From NCBI GenBank assembly GCA_026929865.2, contig CM049408.1, forward strand, positions 19,102,501-19,166,500: DNA of 64,000 nt, given 5' to 3'. Shown here in pieces: positions 37,000 through 49,196 of this stretch (its first letter is position 1; every line of letters starts with the position of its first letter). The stretch is from Hyperoplus lanceolatus (Eukaryota > Chordata > Actinopteri > Uranoscopiformes > Ammodytidae). The position numbers were made by a program, and so were the translations under genes. The notes under the pieces were generated by a model. It was given only the letters and a program-made list of their open reading frames with translations, had not been told where the DNA came from and did no database searches.

Positions 37000-37976
37000 C
37001 CGAGACGGGGAGAGTGTCCCCTCCATTTAAAATTTGCTGGCAACCCCAGCCAGGCAGTCTCTCCCTCAGTCACAGTGTAACACATCTGTGCAGTGAAATA
37101 ATGCTTCAAAAGCCTCACGCGCAGACAAGGACACCAAATGCAAAGCACAGACGGGGACAACGTGCACTCACACGCCCACACAGCCGTGCTATTTAAGGCT
37201 TTTTCTATGAAAATGCATGTAAATAATCACACAGGGGTATGTTGGCTCAGGTGTTTAAGAGGTGTTATCATCCCTTCACTCTTTCTGTTCATTTCCTGTC
37301 ATGTGACTACTGTCACAGTCTAAACAAAGACAGAAATGTGTTGTGTGTATTTAAATGAGGTAAACTTAGTTGAATCAGGAGAGACTTCATGATTCAGAGG
37401 TTCAAAGAAAATTAACATGTTAATACCAAGTGCTTTCGATGAAGATACATTTCAGAGGAGTCTTTTTGCGATGATGAGACCACATTGTGACATATCTGAA
37501 AGTGGTAGGGAAGCCGGTAGTGCGGAATAACCCCACAATGGAGTCCAGACACTGGCGGTATTGAAGAGGTGGAGAGCAGAGCAAAAGGTCTGGTTGGATG
37601 TCAGGGAAGTTGGACCTCTAATGGATATGGTACTAAAACCCCTGGGGTGCTGAAATGGATGAGGACCGACCTGAAACGAAAGCTGACAGCCAAGAGCGGA
37701 CAGTTTGAACATTTGACAGCAACGAGATGATTGGCTCACATGGTGAATATGATAGGTTAAGACTGAAAAGAGAGCAACGCCCACAGTCAGTTGATTGAGC
37801 TGAAAGTGGAAACAGAGGGTGAGAGAGAGAGTATTGTGAGAGAAGAATTGTAATCAGAAAAGCAGTTTCTGAAAAAATAAAAGTGTGAATGGTGGATAGA
37901 AGTGGTCAAACTCCCCATAGGGGCAACCCCCAAAACTGTTATGGTTATTAGGAATCTGTAATGCAATTAAGCCATA
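37000..37976. other. Non-coding stretch
   Basis: Nothing recognisable apart from GA-rich simple sequence near 37818-37832. No bounded element or gene. Confidence 0.5.
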
Positions 37977-38136
37977 TACAGTCAAGACCGAAAATTATCC
38001 ATACCCCTGACAAATTTTGACTTAAAGTTACTTTTATGAAACCAGGAAGCTTTTTCTTCATTGGAAATGACACAGGCTTCTCACAAAAGATAATAAGACG
38101 ATGTACAAGAAGCATCATTGTGGAAAAAAATATTTT

Positions 38137-38880
38137 TCAGCTTTTATTTATATTTGAACAAAAAGTGGCATGTCCAAAATGATTCATACCCTTCTCAATA
38201 ATCAAAAGAAAAAAGCCTTTATTTGTTATTACAGCAATCAAACGCTTCCTATCATTGCTTACCAGCTTTTTGCATCTATCCACTGGTATTTTTGCCCATT
38301 CATCTTTGGCAATGAGCTCCAACTCTTTCAGGTTGGAGGGTCATCTTGCCATCACCCTGATCTTTAGCTCCCTCCACAGATTCTCAATTAAATTCAAGTC
38401 AGGACTCTGGCTTGGCCACTGTAAAACGTTAATGTGTTTGTCCGCTAACCATTTCCTCACCATTTTTGCTGTGTGTTTTGGGTCCTTGTCCTGCTGAAAT
38501 GTCCAATCATACCCAAGGCCAAGTTTCTCTGCAGACTGCCTGATGTTGTTGTTGAGAATCTTGATGTATTGCTCTTTTTTCATGATGCCGTTTACTGTGA
38601 TTAGGTTCCCTGGTCCATTGGCTGAAAAAACCCCGAAAGCATTAGGTTCGCACCACCATGTTTGACAGTGGGTATGGTGTTCTAGGGATGAAGGCTTCTC
38701 CTTTTTCATGAGCTATGAAGGATATATCATTGTGGCCAAACAATTCAATTTAGTTTCATCTGACCATAGAACAGAAGACCAGAAGTCTTCTTCTTTGTCC
38801 AGATGAGCATTTGCAAGGTCCAAGCCGGCTTTTGTGTGCCTTATCTGGAGAAGTGGCATCCTCCTTGTTCTGCGTCCAAG
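38137..38880 (-). pseudogene. Tc1-like transposase (family C), 5'-truncated and frameshifted
   Basis: Minus-strand reading from the junction at about 38878 gives pieces in more than one frame. They include a WSDETKLN first-Asp motif near 38745-38775, a well-preserved block with TFQQDKDPKHTAKM (second Asp) and QSPDLNLIENLW (Glu, 34 residues later), and a C-terminal part IAKDEWAKIPVDRC. The DD34E spacing is intact, but the frame is broken between blocks and the N-terminal DNA-binding domains are missing. Family products are normally about 340 residues. Confidence 0.85.
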
Positions 38881-39002
38881 AGTTGGAGCTCATTGCTAAA
38901 GATGAATGGGCAAAAATACTAGTGGAGAGATACAAAAAGCGGGTCAGCAATTATAGGAAGTGTTTGATTGCTGTAATAGCAAATAAAGCCTTTTTCTTTT
39001 GA
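38878..39002 (+). pseudogene. Inverted duplicate of the family C transposase C-terminus
   Basis: On the plus strand this encodes ELIAKDEWAKILVERYKKRV, nearly the same peptide as the minus-strand end of the neighbouring pseudogene (KDEWAKIPVDRCKKLV). It lies in the right arm of the fold-back element. It is a gene-end duplicate with no start of its own. Confidence 0.82.
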
Positions 39003-39431
39003 TTGTTGAGAAGGGTATGAATAATTTTGGACTTGCCAATTTTTGTTCAAATGTAAATAAATGCTGAAATTTTTTTTTTTCACAATGATGCCTCTTGTAC
39101 ATCTTCTTACTTTTTTGTGAGAAGCCTGTGTCATGTCCAATCAAGAAAAAGCTTGCTGGTTTCATAAAAGTAACTTTAAGTCAAAATTTGCCTAGTTTCC
39201 ATTTATTGGCTCTTATAATACCTACCCTATTAAAGACTTATTACAAACTTTCCATGTGATCATGAAGTCTATATCAATTTGCTGGTAAAGAATAATTTGA
39301 AAAAAAAAATAATAATAAAAAGTACAAAATGATTCGGAATTACTCCTAGAGAAGAATGTCTGGAGTGTTAAATTGTTGCAGAGTTTTGTGAAGGGATAAC
39401 CCACCTAAATTGATTTCCCCTTTTGATTCTT

Positions 39432-39618
39432 TTTTTATTTATTTTTATAAGATATTTTTTTGGCATTTTTATGCTTTATTGATAGTGTAGAGACAGAGTT
39501 GAAATGGGGCAGAGAGGGGAGTGACATGCAGAGAACGAACGCGGGCGGCAATCAAACCCGGGTCTGCTGCTGGCCGAGGCCCATGGGGGGGACGCCCAAC
39601 TGGGCCAAGGGCGCCCCC
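39432..39618 (-). mobile_element. tRNA-derived SINE, minus strand
   Basis: Reading the minus strand from about 39615, the head is tRNA-like (GGGCGTCCCCCCCATGGGCC and a box B GGGTTTGATT). The body contains CTCCCCTCTCTGCCCCATTT, and the tail ends in ATCAATAAAGCATAAAAATG. It matches the plus-strand copy at 49273 over its whole length. The flanks ttgattctt (39423-39431 and about 39619-39627) look like a target duplication. About 185 bp, non-coding, mobilised in trans by a LINE. Confidence 0.8.
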
Positions 39619-39882
39619 TTGATTCTTCAGACTATTTTAAATACTCTTTTTTCCCTCTTTTTTATTGCGCTTTATCGTGCACTGCTTACCTCTAATTTAA
39701 TTCATTCATGTTCGTTTATGGAGAGCCACATTTCCCGTTAGCAAAGTGAGTAGCTAATAAAGACAGAAACAGGTTATTAGGTTTAAATTTGCTAGAGGAC
39801 TGGTATTGGATCAACATGTGAGAGAGAGCAACACCTGACTGTTTGCATTCAGTGTATGTTAATACAAAATGTCTTGTTATAA

Positions 39883-40400
39883 AATCAAATCAAATCAGTT
39901 TTATTTGTATAGCCCAAAATCACAAATACATTTGTCTCAGTGGGCTTTACATTTCATACAATATGATTTATGATACAATATGATACAATATGACACCCTG
40001 CCCTTACACCCTTAGCTCGGCTGAGAAAAAACTCCCAGTAAAAACCCTTTACCGGAAATACATTTTTTTTTAAGAAATCTCAGGGAGAGTCGACAGAGTA
40101 AGGGATCCCTCTCCCAGGACGGACATACTGCAATAGATGTCATAAGTAGAGAAAATCACGAAGGAATTTGATCATTGACCAGGTGAATACATGGTAATAC
40201 TAAGTAAAGTGCGAATAGTGTGGATGCAGGAAGACTTCAGATGCTGCCAGAGGATCCACACCGTCTCGTCTCCACCAGGGAAAACTAAGGTTTCCAGCGC
40301 CGGGATTACATCCCACGTCTCCAGATGGCGACCTTAACCACTGCAACATCTTTCGCGTTGATGGTCCATTCTCAGATGTTACCGGAGGGGGGACCAAATA
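39883..40400 (-). mobile_element. LINE/SINE 3' fragment, minus strand
   Basis: The left edge AAATCAAATCAAATCAG is a pentamer tail, followed by TTTTATTTGTATAGCCCAAA, a widespread teleost retroelement end. The segment with CTCGGCTGAGAAAAAACTCC, GGGATCCCTCTCCCAGGACG and CCACACCGTCTCGTCTCCAC matches, inverted, the plus-strand copy at 60600-61050. No reverse transcriptase is present. It may be a LINE 3' UTR or a SINE using that 3' end. Confidence 0.6.
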
Positions 40401-40432
40401 TATATTGGAGGATATTACCTGCATGACTTTAA

Positions 40433-41913
40433 GGCGAGACACGGCAGGCAAAAACATAGTTTTTTAAGCACTGGTCAATTTTGAGATTTGTGTCTATTTA
40501 GCTTCCATAACATGTCTTCTTTCATACTAGTATGGATAAAAGGTCCAAAATATACATTTTAGGTGTTTATTTTACTAAACTTTGACTGCTTGCGTCTGTA
40601 TTTTGCTCCTAAATTCGTCAAAAGTGAGCATTCTAACGTAACATACAGCACCGCGACCGCTGTATGAATCATAATAACCATGGTACTGTTGGAAAGCTCT
40701 GAATCTCAAGTACAACGTTATCGGAACCAAATATGGTAATTTCCTTTGTATCAGTAACAAATCGTGAAAGTGTGAGGAGGGATTCAATGCTAGGAAAGCA
40801 ACCTCATTGGCTAATGCACATTTCTGACGATGTGATTCGCTAAAAGGCATCACGTGATGCTAGCCGCGGGTAGCTCGAAAATCACAAAATAAAATGGGAA
40901 AAACGCCGAAAATATGCCAAACCAACACAAAAAAAAAATACTTAATCAATTGGCTATGGACATTACATGATCGCCATTTGAAGGGGAGAAGTGTTAAAGA
41001 CATGTAAATCACGCCGATCACGTCGGAGAGACACAGACTGTCAGAGGATCAGCGGGGAGATGGTGGGGAGAGAGCGTCTGTTGCAGACAGGAGCAGGTTG
41101 ACAGAGATAATAATGAATTAATCACGTTTAAATTAGCATGTGGATGTAAATGTTACTATGCTATGGTTTATATATGTTAACCAGTGGTAGGCCTATATGA
41201 CATTGAGGGGTGTAGGGCCTATTCAATAAATTACTCTAGCTATAATCAGTGATTATCAGCAGAATTCAAGTTTTTGGTAGCAGTGGTAGGCCTATATGAC
41301 ATTGAGGGGTGTAGGGCCTATTCAATAAATTACTCTAGCTATAATCAGTGATTATCAGCAGAATTCACGTTTTTATCTTTAACGGCCGTTTTCTCAAAAT
41401 GAGCTTTTTCCAATACTCTGAGAAAGATATCTCAACTTCTAGACCACTGACATCAACCAAACTTTCTATAATCATTCATAGCACTATTTTAAAGGTTTTT
41501 ACACAAGGATTTGTTAATATATTGTTAATTGTCTGATTTATGATACATTTTCCTCCTAAAAACATGCCTAAAATGCATTTCTAAGACATGTACATAGTAT
41601 TTTTTGATTTATTAAATGAAAAAGGTTGTATCCAAAATCTGTTGTGTAAAAACTTTAGAAACTAATATGTGCTTAAAATAAAATAGAGATTTTAACTCTG
41701 GCTTTATCCTACATCTAGATTTTTTTCTCGAAAAAATACCCAAATTTACGCATAATTGGTTAAATATTGCCATATTTGCATATTTAATAAAATATTAAAG
41801 AAAAACATGTAATACAAAAAATAATTGTGTTAGTGTCAGTAATCAACTGGAAAAGTTTCATGATGATATCTATAAGTTAAAAAAAAATCCCTATTCACCT
41901 GGGGTGTCTCGCC
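40433..41913. mobile_element. TTAA-flanked TIR element with 10-bp termini
   Basis: The termini GGCGAGACAC and GTGTCTCGCC are flanked by TTAA at 40429-40432 and 41914-41917. The 1481-bp interior is mostly AT-rich with no transposase. It differs in termini from the two other TTAA elements here, so it is a separate family. It contains a recent 99-bp tandem duplication. Confidence 0.8.
41182..41374. repeat. 99-bp tandem duplication (two copies)
   Basis: The unit beginning CAGTGGTAGGCCTATATGAC occurs at 41182 and again at 41281, with nearly no differences until the end of the second copy (GAATTCAAG against GAATTCACG). It lies inside the TTAA element at 40433-41913. Confidence 0.93.
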
Positions 41914-41917
41914 TTAA

Positions 41918-43705
41918 CGTAACAAGAAAAGAGGTAAACAAAATTCATATCTACAACAACAAACAACAACTAATCATTGAAATCTGTTGCTGCTTGTCCA
42001 TTTGGTGCAATAATTGTACATGGCCGAGCTTTTGCTGCAACTCACTGTGCATTTATATAAATGATTTCCAAGAAGTGTGGAGGGAGTTGTCCGGCCTTGC
42101 AGTCCTTAAAGGCAGGCGTACAGTGCAGTAATTTCACAGCTGTTATGTGGCGTCAAATTTGCCTTTCAGATCAATGCCTAATCTAACCTCGGCCGAGAAA
42201 AAAAGAAGATCTGAGCGATCCAGTCGGGAGGAAGTCTTCCAAATCCCCCAGCAACCCTCAGTGGTGGTGGTGCCGTGAAGACATTTTAATAAGCTGTAAG
42301 CTCCTCTTCTGATTTGAGACAACCTGAAATCTAACACTAATTCCCTTGATGAAAGCAATGTTATTTCTATGAATGTGACACATGTAACACAAGCTGAGGC
42401 GAGAGCAGGAGGAGAGAGAGCGTGTGAGGGGGTGAAGATGAGGATTTGCTTTCTATCTAATGCACATATTTGCCAAAGTGGCTTCAGACAGTGTCTTACA
42501 GTAGCTCTGACCTCCTCTTGCACTTCTAGAAAAAAAGGGTTTCAGTGTGGTATTCCTTCCCCTCTTTTTCTCAAGATGTTTGATCTCTGAGCTTGGAAGA
42601 GGGTATTAGACTTCACAAAGGCCGTTGATACCACATGGGATCAATACGCACCAGGCTGGTCAATTCATTAGAGATGTACTGTGATTAATTAAGTTGTCCT
42701 ACTCATAGGAAGCACCGGGAAACGACAGGACGCTAAAAGCGGGGTCCGAGAGAGGGGAGGAAAATAGTTCGGGTGGCGTGCCGGCGTCCCGAAATGTGAG
42801 GCTCGGGCTGTGATGCGCACTTCGGAGTTTTTTTTTTCATCCATCTTTTCTTCACCCGTCTGCACTGTCCTTGGAGCCGGGGCTGTTCATTAGCGGATGA
42901 GGGAGGAAGCTGGATACCACAGTGTGAAATACGCAGAGATGATAATCCTGACAGGTTAGTCATTAAGAAGCCTTTAAGAGCGGAGGGAGAGACAGAGCAA
43001 GAGAGGGGGAGGAGGGATTGAAAGAAGAGAGCAAGTTGGAAGAGAAGGAATATCAGCCCTGTTATAAATCCATGGTCAGAAATAGTTTGACACACAGCAA
43101 CCTTTGACCCCCTTCAGCTTGTTTTTCCCCCCTCCTTTCACCCATTGGCTGTTTCCTTTTCATGTCTGATACGCATTGTGAGGAATTCAATGAACAGCTC
43201 TGACTTGTCTAGTTGGACCTATGACCTCTCCAGACCTTAGCCTATAGTTTTCCGGTGCTGTCAGTGCCTTTAACACCCAGTAATTGACCATACGGATAGA
43301 AAAGTCTTGTGCAACAGGCCAGAGGACCAGAGGTTACAAGAGGATGTCCGTCTCCCCTTTTACACCACCTGGTTAGCTTTCAATTGAACTCTGTTTGAAC
43401 CAAACAAAACGGACCAAGACCTCATGAAAGAGGTCTCTACATTTACTTCCAGGAGCACTAAGGTGGGATTCGGGAACAGACGAGTTTAGTATGTGAAATT
43501 AGTGAACTGTTAACAAAGCGATCTTCTCCCTACTTTAAGGTGTAGACCATATTTATCCAAAGTAATTAAAAAAAACATGTATTCACGTATCATAGGAGTT
43601 CACATATGAAAAGTGAGTGAAATGAGTTACCTGGTTCCTTTGTAAAAAAAAAAAAGTGTGAATCTGACCAGCACTAAAAGTCTCTGGACCAAATTAAGTG
43701 AACTA
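41918..43705. other. Non-coding stretch, GC-richer patch at 42700-43090
   Basis: No gene or bounded element was identified. The patch at 42700-43090 is richer in CpG and purine-rich simple sequence than its surroundings. Frames there (for example 42733-43095 minus) show no recognisable domain. Confidence 0.5.
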
Positions 43706-43710
43706 CAGGT

Positions 43711-43990
43711 AAGGCAAGGCAAGGCAAGGCAAGTTTATTTATATAGCACAATTCAGACACAAGGCCACTCAAAGTGCTTTACAGGGGCAAGATAAGAATA
43801 CATAAAACACATTATAAAACATTTAAAAGCGAATAAAAGAAGCAAAAAAAGCAAATAAAAGAAGCAAATAAAATGAAAATTGCAGGTTAAAATGGAAACA
43901 GAAAAGTCTTCAGACTCGATTTAAAAGAACTGAGAGTTGCAGCAGACCTCAAGTTCTCTGGTGTGAAAGAGCCTTCAATCTCTGTCTTTT
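43711..43990 (-). mobile_element. Non-LTR retrotransposon 3' end with (AAGGC)n tail, minus strand
   Basis: It begins with four or more AAGGC units (the reverse complement of a GCCTT tail), then AAGTTTATTTATATAGCACA and CACTCAAAGTGCTTTACAGG. These are the hallmark of a very common teleost LINE 3' UTR. The rest is A-rich and non-coding, and no open reading frame of the LINE is included. Confidence 0.7.
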
Positions 43991-44804
43991 GCAGCTTCCT
44001 ACCTTCAATCAACATTGCTCATGGTCTTTTCGTCTGAAAGAAAAATAAATCCCAGTGGCACGTCTTTCAACACGTGCTCATTTTGTGGGGAGCACAAAGG
44101 TGCGACAGCCAATGCTAACACATTACCATAAAGCTGAAGGGATTCAAATTATAGGCCCTTTGAAGCCTTTGGAAACGTAAATTGGGTGAAATTACAACTA
44201 GCGCGGGTGGCTGTCGCAGAGGCTGATGCCTACATAATTACAGTGTGCTGCCTTTCTTTGGCAGCAAAAAGAAGGCTCTGATGAATCTGCCCTGATTGCC
44301 AGTTAGCAGCACCATCGCCCTGATTGTACACATGCAGTATACGTGTGACAGGTAGCTGTTAATCCTTTCAGTTCTTCCTCTTACAGTCTATGGTCTGTCT
44401 TTATCTCTGTTTGAGAACAGACTTCATGTTCTTTTCCACCGAGGTCCTCCATCCATCTTGGTGTATGGATGTGTCTCTCTGCGTTGTATTCAAAGTGTCT
44501 AGTCGCCCCCTGTGTTACGATGAAGCTGTCTGCTCACGGCTTTGCCAAAGAGGGGGAGAGAGTCAAAGCATCGCATTTCCTTCAGTAAACATGTTCAATT
44601 TGTCTGCCTTTCAGGTGATTTGATTGTTACAACAATAGGCCCGGGTGTCAAGGTATACGAGAAGAGAGGTCCATTCAACAAACAGACAATACAGGCAGGT
44701 AAGACAATACGCCGTGTTACAAATGAGCCACACACACGTATGCACAAAACACCAAACACACACACACACACACACACATGCACGCACACACACCAACACA
44801 CACA

Positions 44805-44844
<40 letters not shown>

Positions 44845-45723
44845 TCATCTACAAGTCCAGCCACACAACGCTAATTACTGGCATCCTTTATGGGAATTTT
44901 CTCTTTTTTTTCTTCAGCTGTCAACACAGCACATTTCCTGCAAGATGACAAATAAGCAAATGTAGCAATTTTTGTTTTCAATTACACTGATGCATTGCAA
45001 GATTATTGTTTCACACAAGAGATATTACCTCCATTTGGCCTTGAAAACTTGTTAGATGAGCATAATTATACATTTTCACACTGACAAGTGATGCATTACA
45101 GACTGCATTTCCTGACGGTTGGTATCCCAGCCTGTGTAATGATATCATGCGGAGTTAAGGGAAAGGAGAGCTGGAAGGAATGAAAAAAGGCCCTAATCCA
45201 CCGGTGGGACCTGTGTAGTCTGTTGAATCCGATATTCCCTTCCATGGAGGCCCTGCGGTCCCATTCCAGATAATAAGTATTTCACAAATAGGGCTATTTT
45301 TTGCTTCTGTGGAAATTGCTCCTCAGATGATGGCTTCACAATGAGACAGGATAGAGCTCCCTGTGCTGGAGAATGCTTTAAATAATAAAAGCACATGGGG
45401 CTTCATGAATAGAGTATTATGGGGATATGTGAATGGAAGCTTTTTTTGTCCCCTCTCTGCCTCTTGCCTTTGCTTCCCCATGCCGTCTCCGAAAGACACT
45501 CTGCAAACTGTCCGGCTTTTCCCTCGGGAAAAGCAAAGAGACAGATGGAGAGAGAGAGAAAGAGAGAGAAATAAATATGGGAGCAACAGCACATAAAAGC
45601 TAATATTCACAATTTGAGAGGCAATTACATGATTTGTTGAGTAAATATTGACAAGGAGAAAAATAATGCATCACAAGAATAGCGATTATAGAATAAGGGT
45701 CTTGTTATTGGCTTTAAAAAAAT
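43991..45723. other. Non-coding stretch with a CA-rich tract
   Basis: Nothing gene-like was recognised. It includes the interrupted (CA)n tract at 44755-44843 and a short (GA)n near 45549-45570. A frame at 44390-44623 has no recognisable domain. Confidence 0.5.
44755..44843. repeat. Interrupted (CA)n microsatellite
   Basis: CA repeats broken by GCACG, CCAA and CGCG units. It generates apparent frames on both strands. Confidence 0.93.
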
Positions 45724-47181
45724 CAGTGATTCTTGAGAAGCGGGACAAAAGACTGTCTTGCAATAGTTACTGCTGTTATGTTTAAAAATTAAAATATTTA
45801 AAATTGTAAATGTTATTAGGGATTAATAATAGAATGTCTGGAACACAATTATCCCATACATTTTATTGTGTCATTATTATGTCAAATATATGAGACTTGT
45901 TATCTTCTCACTACATCCAAAACAGTGCCTCCACAGAGAAGAGTTCAATCATTCATATGCAATAAAAGCTATCAAAATGAACTTTAATTTATAAAAAGAG
46001 CTTGTTTCATCAAAAGCAATACTTAATAATATCTCATATAAATAAAAACTGTTTTTCTACTTCTGCAAAGTACATCAGAGTCAGACAGGCTCTGATAAGT
46101 GTTATAGTTGTAGAATATTTAACATTACAAATCTTGAAAGTCCTGCATCACAATGATGATATGTCAACATCGGCTTACAATTTCTGAAGAAGTTATTTTA
46201 AATGTTTTGATCATTTTATTTTCCTGAAGTAGTTCATACTAGCACCTAACATCAACAGAAAAAACAAATGGCTACTAGATAAACTCCATTTGTTTGTTTG
46301 AGAAACGTTAAATGTGTCAACACCGTCAGATGTCAACTGTCTGACGGTGGTGACAGGCCAATACAGGCATCATATTTGGTTTTCAAGTTATTACAATTAT
46401 ATTAAATACAGGAATAGGGTTTACTTTTTCTAATACTGTATATATGCAAACTCTCGCAATCTTCTTTTGTCATGGATTATTCTTAAAAAAGGACAGGATG
46501 ATATACAAAATGAGGCGATTTGGTGTGAGTCTGTTAGAGCAACTCTGATTGAAAGACTGTAATGTGAATCTTGAATTAACGCAAGGCTCAACCAATAATA
46601 TGCTGTAATAAAATCACTGTAATTGATTATTTCTATGTATTTGACTACAAAATGACTACATCAAAATTTTTGTCACCACCGTCAGATATGTCAACTCCGT
46701 CAGATTTATATTATTTTGATAATATTGCATAATGATATTTCATAGTTGTTGAGGAATGGTTGGTCATATGTGAAAATCTAACCAGTCACCTAACATGAGA
46801 ATGTGTTTTGAAATTTGAAACACATCTTGATTGCTGTTCATTTTTAAGTAAAAATTCTATTACACAGTTCAACTGAAGAACATAGAAAATGTTTTTTGTG
46901 GCCTCCGTCAGTCTTGGTGAATATTTGTGATCACAAAACATCTCATGGGTCTAGCATAAATTGAGGGAAAATTAAATTTGTGTTTTTGGTGTCTGATGGT
47001 TTTGACACAAAATAAGGAACGGCAAGGTAAAAAGCCCATTTTGATAAAAAAGACAAAAGCTGGGAGGTTGTATCAAAGCATAGCTCTGTAGCTACATACA
47101 TGTAATTTAATTTGCCTAAACATATGGTTTCTATTTTTTCAACTTTGAACCCTGGTTTGTCCCACTTCTCAAGAATCACTG
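45724..47181. mobile_element. TIR element with CCGTCAGA motifs (Chapaev/CMC-like guess)
   Basis: The left end CAGTGATTCTTGAGAAGCGG and the right end (reverse complement CAGTGATTCTTGAGAAGTGG) form a TIR of about 26 bp with one mismatch. AAAT flanks both sides (45720-45723 and 47182-47185), a possible 4-bp target duplication. The interior is AT-rich, non-coding and carries repeated TGTCAAC(A/T)CCGTCAGA-type motifs at 46315, 46340 (inverted), 46669 and 46688. A 4-bp duplication with CAGTG-like ends would suit a Chapaev-like element, but that is only a guess. Confidence 0.75.
46315..46355. repeat. Imperfect 16-bp inverted repeat of the CCGTCAGA motif
   Basis: The arm TGTCAACACCGTCAGA pairs with TCTGACGGTGGTGACA at 15 of 16 positions around a 9-nt loop. 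It lies near the middle of the 45724-47181 element and is probably a transposase-binding or regulatory array within it. Confidence 0.85.
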
Positions 47182-47189
47182 AAATGTTA

Positions 47190-49196
47190 TCCAAATATTG
47201 CACTCACAGTGTTCACTGACTCTTAACCCCCATTGTGTTTCTTTCTTCTTTTTTTAAGTGATTCATGTTTGTTTATTCTACACTATATCGAGAAGCATAA
47301 ACATCGGGAAAGACAAATTGGACAGTACAAGGACACATTTTCTTGTGTGCATATTAGATAAAAGCTAATAAGTGACATGTATTTTTCTCCTAATGCTTTT
47401 TTATGCTTTAAGCAAGAAAGCGAACAAAACTCAGGCTGTTGGCATCAGTATGCTTCAAAAGAAGTAACTGTAAACAATTTACCAATTGTGCATATTTGTG
47501 AAAGTATGCAGTTTGAACTTCTCTCTTAGAGGATGTTCACATTATTTATCATTATTGAGATTTAGTCATTTACATCTTCAAATATCTTGTGTCTGTGACT
47601 TGAGCATGGCTTAATTCAACACATTGATGTTAATTCTTAATTAAATTGTTTGCCCTCTCTGTGATCACTTATTCTAAATGTCAATAAAGCCAATCACACA
47701 GGCAGCAGCTTGACAACAATAACTCCTTAATTTCAAACGTAGCCTGGCCTAATCTGGCTTGTTGGTGATCAATCTCACTAAATGTTTCGTCTTTTTTCAT
47801 TCCTGTGGCCCTTTGACATGGTCTGAATGTGTGACTTTTTCTTGATCTCCACTCACAGGTCATAGTTTTACTCTCTGCTTTCCAACCACGGCCTGTCAAA
47901 TGACTGTGTCGCTTTTTGCATGCGCATAAAAAGGGTACTTGCGTTGTCTTCTGTCAGGCGTGTGAGTGTGTGTGTGAAGCTGGCACAGAGCTGTGACAGG
48001 TGGACGCTCTCCCACAGCCTCGGTTCCTCTCTCCATCGAGCAGCCAGAGGAATGCACCGCGTCACGTCTCCTTTCCCCCAGATTCACGCATCACCACCTG
48101 GCGCTCTGACAGCGGCTGCTGCCCGCCGTGGACCCCTTGTCAGACCCTGTTGCCATACTCTTTGACACCTTCCCGCCATATCCACGCTCAAAGTGCCAAA
48201 ACCGCTACCGCCTAGATGTTTGATTTCTATTTATTCATGTGCCGTTTCTGCACCCCGCCCCACATCGCTCTGAAATAACTTTTAAAATATACTGTATATA
48301 TCTTAAACACAGAGCAGGCTGTCTTTGTGTACGCAAGCTGTCAGGAGGCTGTCATGTTAGTGTGCTCCGCTTCGGCATCTAGTGAATTTCATGAGTTTGA
48401 AGATGAAAAATCTCCGTAAATGTGTGTGTGTCTCTGTCTGTGTGTACATAAGGTTTGTCTTTGATTCTACATTTTCCTGTAGTCGGCAAAGCTTTTTAAC
48501 GACATGGATCGCGGATACCACTGCTGAACACTAATATGGGCGATGATCCGAGATAATGTTGTTTGTAAATTTGTATAATTTCTTGTTAAATTATGTGCAT
48601 GACACTGGCATATACATGTGTGCTTGTTATGACCTTCACCGAGGGGTGTGCAGAGAGTGTGTGCAGATTTTCTTGTTTTGAGTGCGTATGTGTCCATTTA
48701 TTCAAACCAGTGTATTTAACCTGTCGTCTAATGGGACTTCCCAACTTAACCTAAGGTCATGGAAGGGGCATTGGAGCAGCTAGGGCCCCTCTTGTGTGAA
48801 ATTAAACATTTTTGTTTCTAGCTAAGGTCACATCTGAGGGGGCATTTGCGGAGCTCTGTTTAAACCTTGAACCTTTTTGGGCCCTTTCTCACCTTGTCAA
48901 GTAATCTGAATCCCTGACTGCTCCTTACTACCTGGAACATAGCCATACTAATGCTTTGTTACCAGTAGGCCTCTTAAAGGCCCAGAATAGGCCTTTAAAC
49001 CTACACCAACAAGAAAGGTACTATATAATCATGCTATGTAAACAGAGATTATAACCATATATAACCGCATGCAAGCTAAAGCGATGAAATACAAATGTAA
49101 TGAATTATGTTGTTACCATGAAATGTTTGATTGATGTATTAATGAATAATATGACTTATAGTACATATGATTTAGAAGTAAAATGATGTGTTATTA
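47190..49196. other. Non-coding stretch with a GC-rich patch at 47880-48250
   Basis: The patch contains a pyrimidine tract and AG (TTTCCCCCAG, ending near 48081) followed by an open frame to a TAG at 48213-48215. It could be an unrecognised terminal exon or a CpG-rich regulatory segment. The encoded peptide has no domain I know. The remainder is AT-rich with no bounded element. Confidence 0.35.

Larger units (their letters stand above)
37979..39190 (-). mobile_element. Tc1-like element C, fold-back form, right terminus truncated
   Basis: The left terminus CAGTCAAGACCGAAAATTAT follows a TA (37977-37978). The left arm (to about 38327) reappears inverted at 38878-39190. The right arm stops at TCAAAATTTG, about 25 bp short of the expected end, and runs directly into unrelated sequence, so the right terminus and its TA are gone. 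Both arms encode the transposase C-terminus on opposite strands, and the middle carries the catalytic region on the minus strand. It is dead and probably immobile. Confidence 0.88.

Noticed and set aside
36780..37181. 133-residue minus-strand open frame
   Set aside because: Dominated by His-Thr repeats from the (TG)n tract and by A/T-rich sequence.
43711..43740. CRISPR-like short direct repeats (AAGGC units)
   Set aside because: Pentamer tail of a LINE 3' end, with no spacers; the genome is eukaryotic.
44390..44623. 77-residue plus-strand frame
   Set aside because: No domain, no plausible splice context; looks like chance in Cys/Leu/Ser-rich composition.
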